Source: Candidatus Omnitrophota bacterium
GTDB lineage: Bacteria > Omnitrophota > Gorgyraeia > Gygaellales > Profunditerraquicolaceae
Length of the DNA: 16,710 nt
Direction of reading: 5' to 3'
Assembly: GCA_029563245.1 (NCBI GenBank)
Contig: JAKQSG010000011.1
Span: 1 to 16,710, forward strand
Part shown: positions 13,649-16,710 of the stretch, piece by piece
Position numbering within the stretch: the first letter of the stretch is position 1
Layout: each line of letters opens with the position of its first letter
Notes under the pieces: model-generated
What the model saw: the letters and a program-made list of their open reading frames with translations, nothing else
The model's database searches: none
Told to the model about the DNA's origin: nothing
Position numbers and translations under genes: made by a program

Positions 13649-14149
13649 CTACCTCTTTTTGTTCAATATCGCAATAACGCTATCCGTAATATCCATGCTA
13701 TTGTTTTGATAAACTAAGACACGGTCATTAAAAACAATTGTAATCCCTGATTTCTCAGAATAAGATTTCACTGCATCCTGTATATCCTTGAGGATCTCCT
13801 TCATCTTCTCCTCTTGTTCCTTGCGCAAATCTTCTTCTTTCTGGGTCACAAAATCCTTAAGCGTCTTTGCCTTTGACTCAAGTTCGCCTTTTTTAGCCTC
13901 TTTATCCTTATCGCTTAAAAGCGCAAATTTATCCCTTAGGGCGTTAAATTCTCCGACCTTCTTATCTCTTTCGCTAACATAGCCATTCTCTTTTTCGGTT
14001 AATTTCTTATCATAATCTTTTGTTTTATTATACTCGCTAAATGCCCTGCTTAAATCTATATAAGCAAGCTTATCCTGGGCATAGACCGAACCACTTACAA
14101 CAAACATTCCCAATAGTGCCGCCGCGACAACCAAGACTAACTTCTTCAT
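13649..14149 (-). CDS. skp: OmpH/Skp-family periplasmic chaperone
   Basis: Skp trimers hold unfolded outer-membrane proteins in the periplasm on their way to the Bam complex. The 166-residue protein opens with a clear signal peptide (MKKLVLVVAAALLG...) and a likely cut after VYA at 24. KLAYIDLSRAF fits the short trimerisation strand, and residues about 45-135 are a charged heptad-rich helical hairpin (the tentacle), with long runs of Lys, Glu and Asp. The C-terminal strand is GITIVFNDRVLVY. AAGGAGGATTC stands 4-12 bases before the ATG, a strong ribosome-binding site. The order bamA-skp-lpxD is the same as in many diderm bacteria. Confidence 0.93.
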   Translation of the reverse strand: MKKLVLVVAAALLGMFVVSGSVYAQDKLAYIDLSRAFSEYNKTKDYDKKLTEKENGYVSERDKKVGEFNALRDKFALLSDKDKEAKKGELESKAKTLKDFVTQKEEDLRKEQEEKMKEILKDIQDAVKSYSEKSGITIVFNDRVLVYQNNSMDITDSVIAILNKKR

Positions 14150-14173
14150 TTTGAATCCTCCTTTTTATATAAA

Positions 14174-16528
14174 TTAAAAACTGTTACTTACGCTAAAGTG
14201 GAATCTACCGCTGGATTTGCTGTCTTCTCCCGGCGCCTTATCCATAGGTATACCGTAATCAAGCATAATAGGCCCAATCGGAGTCTTAATCCTGAAGCCC
14301 AAACCAAAGCTTGACTTAAATTTTCCGGTATTATTCGCCGTATTGCCAGAAGAGCCGAAATCTCCCAGCTTCTCCCAAACATTTCCTACATCATAAAATG
14401 CAGCAACCTTAAGAAAACCAAACAGGGGATAAACATATTCTATGTTTCCGATAAACATAGCGTTACCGCCAAGGGGGTCTTTAGTTACGGGGTCATACGG
14501 GCCAATCTTTCTTTCTTCGTACCCTCTGATAGTATAGGCTCCTCCGGCAAAGAATCTTTCATATATTGGTATCTTGGCTGAGTCGCCATAAGGATCTGCC
14601 AAACCGATCCTGCCGCGAAGCTCTAAGGTAGAATTACGCGGCAATGGGATATAATGGCTTGCCCGACCAAAGAATTTCCAGTAGTTCTTATCCCCGCCCA
14701 GGGGTCCTCCGGCAAATTCTATAGACCCAGAAAGAAGATTCCCCTTATGAGTATCAAAAATGTTATCCCTGCTATCAAAGGTGAGGCTGGGGGTAATACT
14801 GCTTATAAGATTAGACCCTTTTTCTTCCTCTAAATAGGTAGCTCCTGAAGAAATATTGGTTATATCTATTAAGTCAAGCCTATATACAAGGTCACCCCTT
14901 AAATATTCGGACAGCTCCCTGCCTAAACGCAACGCTCCTCCGGTTACCTCTTCATCATAACCGTACCCCACATCGCTATCCCTTTCATGGGTACGCCTAT
15001 AGGCATCAAATCCGAATGATACCGGATAATCAAAAAGCCAGGGCTCGGTAAAACTTAGATCAAAACCCGTACTTATGGTTCCGATTGTAGCGCGCAATTT
15101 AAGGTCTTGCCCTGCCCCGGTGAAATAGGGCCAATTCTTCCAGTCAAAATTCTTTTGCTCCACCTCTACAAACCCTACAAAATCATCCACAGTGCTATAT
15201 CCGCCGCCGAAGCTGAAAGAACCGGTCTTAGACTCCTTTACATCGACAATTAAATTCTTTTTATCGGCTGTATCAGTATCTTCGGTATCATAGCTAATCT
15301 CTTCAAAATAACCCAGATTGGTAAGCCTCTCCTTGCTACGCCTTAATTTTTCTCCGTCAAACCTATCACCCGGATGCAAACGCATCTCCCTGCGTATTAC
15401 AATATCCTTGGTCTTGATATTGCCCCTCACCCTTACCTTATCGACATAGGTGATGTTATTTTCGACTATACTATAGACTATATCAACGCGGCTCGTCTGA
15501 GGGTTTAAAGAGACCGCCTCCTGTACAGAAGCGGAGATATACCCGCGGTCAAAATAAAGCCCCTGTATATAAGAAACATCATAACGCATTGCCTCTTCGC
15601 TGAAGGTTTTTCCGGTTACGCATTCCTTAAGGCGCATAAGGATCTCTTTCTCGGTTATATCTTTATTCCCCCTGATTGCCACATCGCCGACTAAATACTT
15701 CTTCCCCTCCGTTATATCTATATGAACAAAAAGTAAGAAAGGCTTTTTCTCATCAGGCACCACCTTAGAGGAAACCGCAACATCAATATAACCCTCTCTA
15801 CGGTAAAAGGCCTTTATGCGCTCGATATCCTCGGTAAAGACATCATCCTTGAGGACCCCGGCGTTAAAAAACCATGCCCTTTTAGTCTTTAAAAGTTTTA
15901 ATATGCGGGCATCCTTAAAGTTGTTATTCCCTTTAATAATAATATCCTTAATACGTACCCTGCCCCCCTCTATAATATTAAAATGAATCTTAACTTTATT
16001 GGTAGACTCATCGATATCCAACTTATAATCAATCTTTGCCTCGCTGTAACCTATCTTTTCATACATCTTCTGAAAAATACGCAGGTCCTCGGCAAGGCTT
16101 GGGTAGTCTAAGTATTGGCCTTCTCTGGACTTTAACTGAGACTTTAACTTTTCATCCTTTATTGTAATACGGTTTATCCCGGAAAAGGTGATCTTTTCAA
16201 TAATCGGCCTCTCAACTACCGTAATGACGACCTTTACCCCTTCCTTATACAAATGGCTGTCTATTTTAATATCGCTGAAGAAATTTAAAAGGTAGAGCCT
16301 CTTTAAATCATCGCTGATGACATTTTCCTGATAGGGGCTCCCGATGCGGGTCTTCATTTTGGAAACAATAGTATTAGTAGATATAGCCTTATTCCCGGTT
16401 ATCTCTATTGCGCTGACCAATTTGCCTTCCTTAGAAACTTCGGCTTCTTTTTGCGCAAAAGAGAATGAGGCAACGCAGAAAATAAAAATAAGGGATAAAA
16501 TTAAGGAGAGTATTTTACGCATTTTCAT
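14174..16528 (-). CDS. bamA: Outer-membrane protein assembly factor BamA
   Basis: BamA is the Omp85-type core of the machine that inserts beta-barrels into the outer membrane. I chose the ATG at 16528 (MKMRKILSLILSLIF), giving 784 residues, because it puts a normal signal peptide at the N-terminus with a likely cut after FSFA (25). A longer frame from 16588 runs into dnaB and would hide the signal. The ATG at 16522 is an alternative. After the signal come about five POTRA domains (roughly 35-410), then the barrel. IRGYEE at 667-672 is the conserved loop-6 motif. The chain ends in RFHFSVSNSF, a C-terminal beta-signal with final Phe. Skp follows after 24 nt. Possible -10 sequence TATAAT lies immediately before the start. 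Confidence 0.96.
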   Translation of the reverse strand: MKMRKILSLILSLIFIFCVASFSFAQKEAEVSKEGKLVSAIEITGNKAISTNTIVSKMKTRIGSPYQENVISDDLKRLYLLNFFSDIKIDSHLYKEGVKVVITVVERPIIEKITFSGINRITIKDEKLKSQLKSREGQYLDYPSLAEDLRIFQKMYEKIGYSEAKIDYKLDIDESTNKVKIHFNIIEGGRVRIKDIIIKGNNNFKDARILKLLKTKRAWFFNAGVLKDDVFTEDIERIKAFYRREGYIDVAVSSKVVPDEKKPFLLFVHIDITEGKKYLVGDVAIRGNKDITEKEILMRLKECVTGKTFSEEAMRYDVSYIQGLYFDRGYISASVQEAVSLNPQTSRVDIVYSIVENNITYVDKVRVRGNIKTKDIVIRREMRLHPGDRFDGEKLRRSKERLTNLGYFEEISYDTEDTDTADKKNLIVDVKESKTGSFSFGGGYSTVDDFVGFVEVEQKNFDWKNWPYFTGAGQDLKLRATIGTISTGFDLSFTEPWLFDYPVSFGFDAYRRTHERDSDVGYGYDEEVTGGALRLGRELSEYLRGDLVYRLDLIDITNISSGATYLEEEKGSNLISSITPSLTFDSRDNIFDTHKGNLLSGSIEFAGGPLGGDKNYWKFFGRASHYIPLPRNSTLELRGRIGLADPYGDSAKIPIYERFFAGGAYTIRGYEERKIGPYDPVTKDPLGGNAMFIGNIEYVYPLFGFLKVAAFYDVGNVWEKLGDFGSSGNTANNTGKFKSSFGLGFRIKTPIGPIMLDYGIPMDKAPGEDSKSSGRFHFSVSNSF

Positions 16529-16529
16529 T

Positions 16530-16558
16530 ATTATATAAGAATTGACCCCTTGGTGCAA
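16530..16558 (-). promoter_or_regulatory. Possible promoter before bamA
   Basis: In the 34-nt gap between dnaB and bamA the minus strand reads TTGCAC (16558-16553), 17 nt, TATAAT (16535-16530). The -10 is perfect and the spacing ideal, but the -35 matches only TTG. Transcription would start at or near the bamA start codon, giving a leaderless or nearly leaderless message, which makes a chance AT-rich match a real possibility. Confidence 0.35.
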
Positions 16559-16562
16559 TAAC

Positions 16563-16709
16563 TTATTCCATTCTGGCAATATTCTCAAAACGGGTATACT
16601 CCTTGATAAAAGCCAGCTTCAAGGAACCTACCGGTCCATTTCTCTGCTTTGCAATAATCGCTTCAGCTACGCCCTGGTTATCTGAAGTAGGGTTATAATA
16701 TTCTTCCCT
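16563..16709 (-). CDS. dnaB: Replicative DNA helicase DnaB, C-terminal end only (runs off the right edge)
   Basis: The last 48 codons of a gene are visible in the frame that ends at the TAA at 16565-16563. The peptide starts REEYYNPTSDNQGVAEA and continues IIAKQRNGPVGSLKLAF, then IKEYTRFENI. This matches the end of the RecA-like C-terminal domain of DnaB, the hexameric helicase of the replication fork, where the AKQRNGPxG stretch and the FxxxYTRFENL end are highly conserved. The start and the Walker motifs lie outside the window. It ends 34 nt before bamA. A link between dnaB and bamA is one of position only. Confidence 0.9.
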   Translation of the reverse strand, partial: REEYYNPTSDNQGVAEAIIAKQRNGPVGSLKLAFIKEYTRFENIARME

Positions 16710-16710
16710 A

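Noticed and set aside
16529..16588. Longer bamA start overlapping dnaB
   Set aside because: It would put 20 polar residues before the signal peptide and overlap the conserved dnaB end; the ATG at 16528 gives a normal exported protein.
1..16710. CRISPR array, insertion sequence, prophage or toxin-antitoxin pair
   Set aside because: No regularly spaced repeats, transposase, integrase or phage structural genes are visible on either strand; the only tandem repeat is the coding one in the serine-rich gene.

Overview
The window reads as ordinary chromosome from a Gram-negative (diderm) bacterium with a moderate-to-low GC content. It carries BamA, a Skp/OmpH chaperone and most of the early lipid A pathway (LpxD, an LpxC-FabZ fusion, LpxA and LpxI). 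The LpxC-FabZ fusion, the use of LpxI instead of LpxH, and the mix with RtcB/archease, tRNA genes, radical SAM enzymes and a small glycogen-binding protein would suit the Omnitrophota or another PVC/FCB-like candidate phylum. That placement is inference from gene content, not a marker-gene result. Every gene I accept lies on the minus strand, so the text below runs from high to low coordinates, in the direction of transcription.

Envelope block (16709 to 9699): the C-terminal end of replicative helicase DnaB runs off the right edge. It is followed by bamA, skp/ompH, lpxD, lpxC/fabZ, lpxA and lpxI. Gaps from bamA to lpxI are 2 to 24 nt, so this looks like one operon joining outer-membrane protein assembly to lipid A synthesis, with fabZ linking it to fatty-acid supply.

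Middle block (9688 to 7716): a 91-residue CBM48/AMPK-type glycogen-binding protein appears to be a one-gene unit, with a near-consensus sigma-70 promoter, a perfect Shine-Dalgarno and a terminator-like hairpin. A stand-alone radical SAM protein, tRNA-Arg(UCG), a two-helix membrane protein of unknown function and a secreted serine-rich repeat protein follow.

RNA and translation block (7703 to 3557): a good promoter precedes tRNA-Lys(CUU). Then come archease and RtcB (RNA ligase plus activator, overlapping by 8 nt), a leader with two hairpins, serS, a five-helix membrane protein overlapping serS, and tRNA-Ser(UGA).

Left block (3531 to 1): a GT35 alpha-glucan phosphorylase, tRNA-Ser(CGA), then an AT-rich stretch holding a radical SAM gene with extra C-terminal cysteines, and a tRNA-Ser(GGA) cut by the left edge. 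Three serine tRNAs with different anticodons therefore lie around serS. Three of the tRNA genes start 1 to 5 nt after the stop codon of the gene before them, which suggests shared mRNA-tRNA transcripts. I found no CRISPR array, transposase or clear phage gene. The least explained items are the serine-rich repeat protein, the tRNA/RtcB arrangement, the AT-rich radical SAM segment and the stand-alone glycogen-binding protein.
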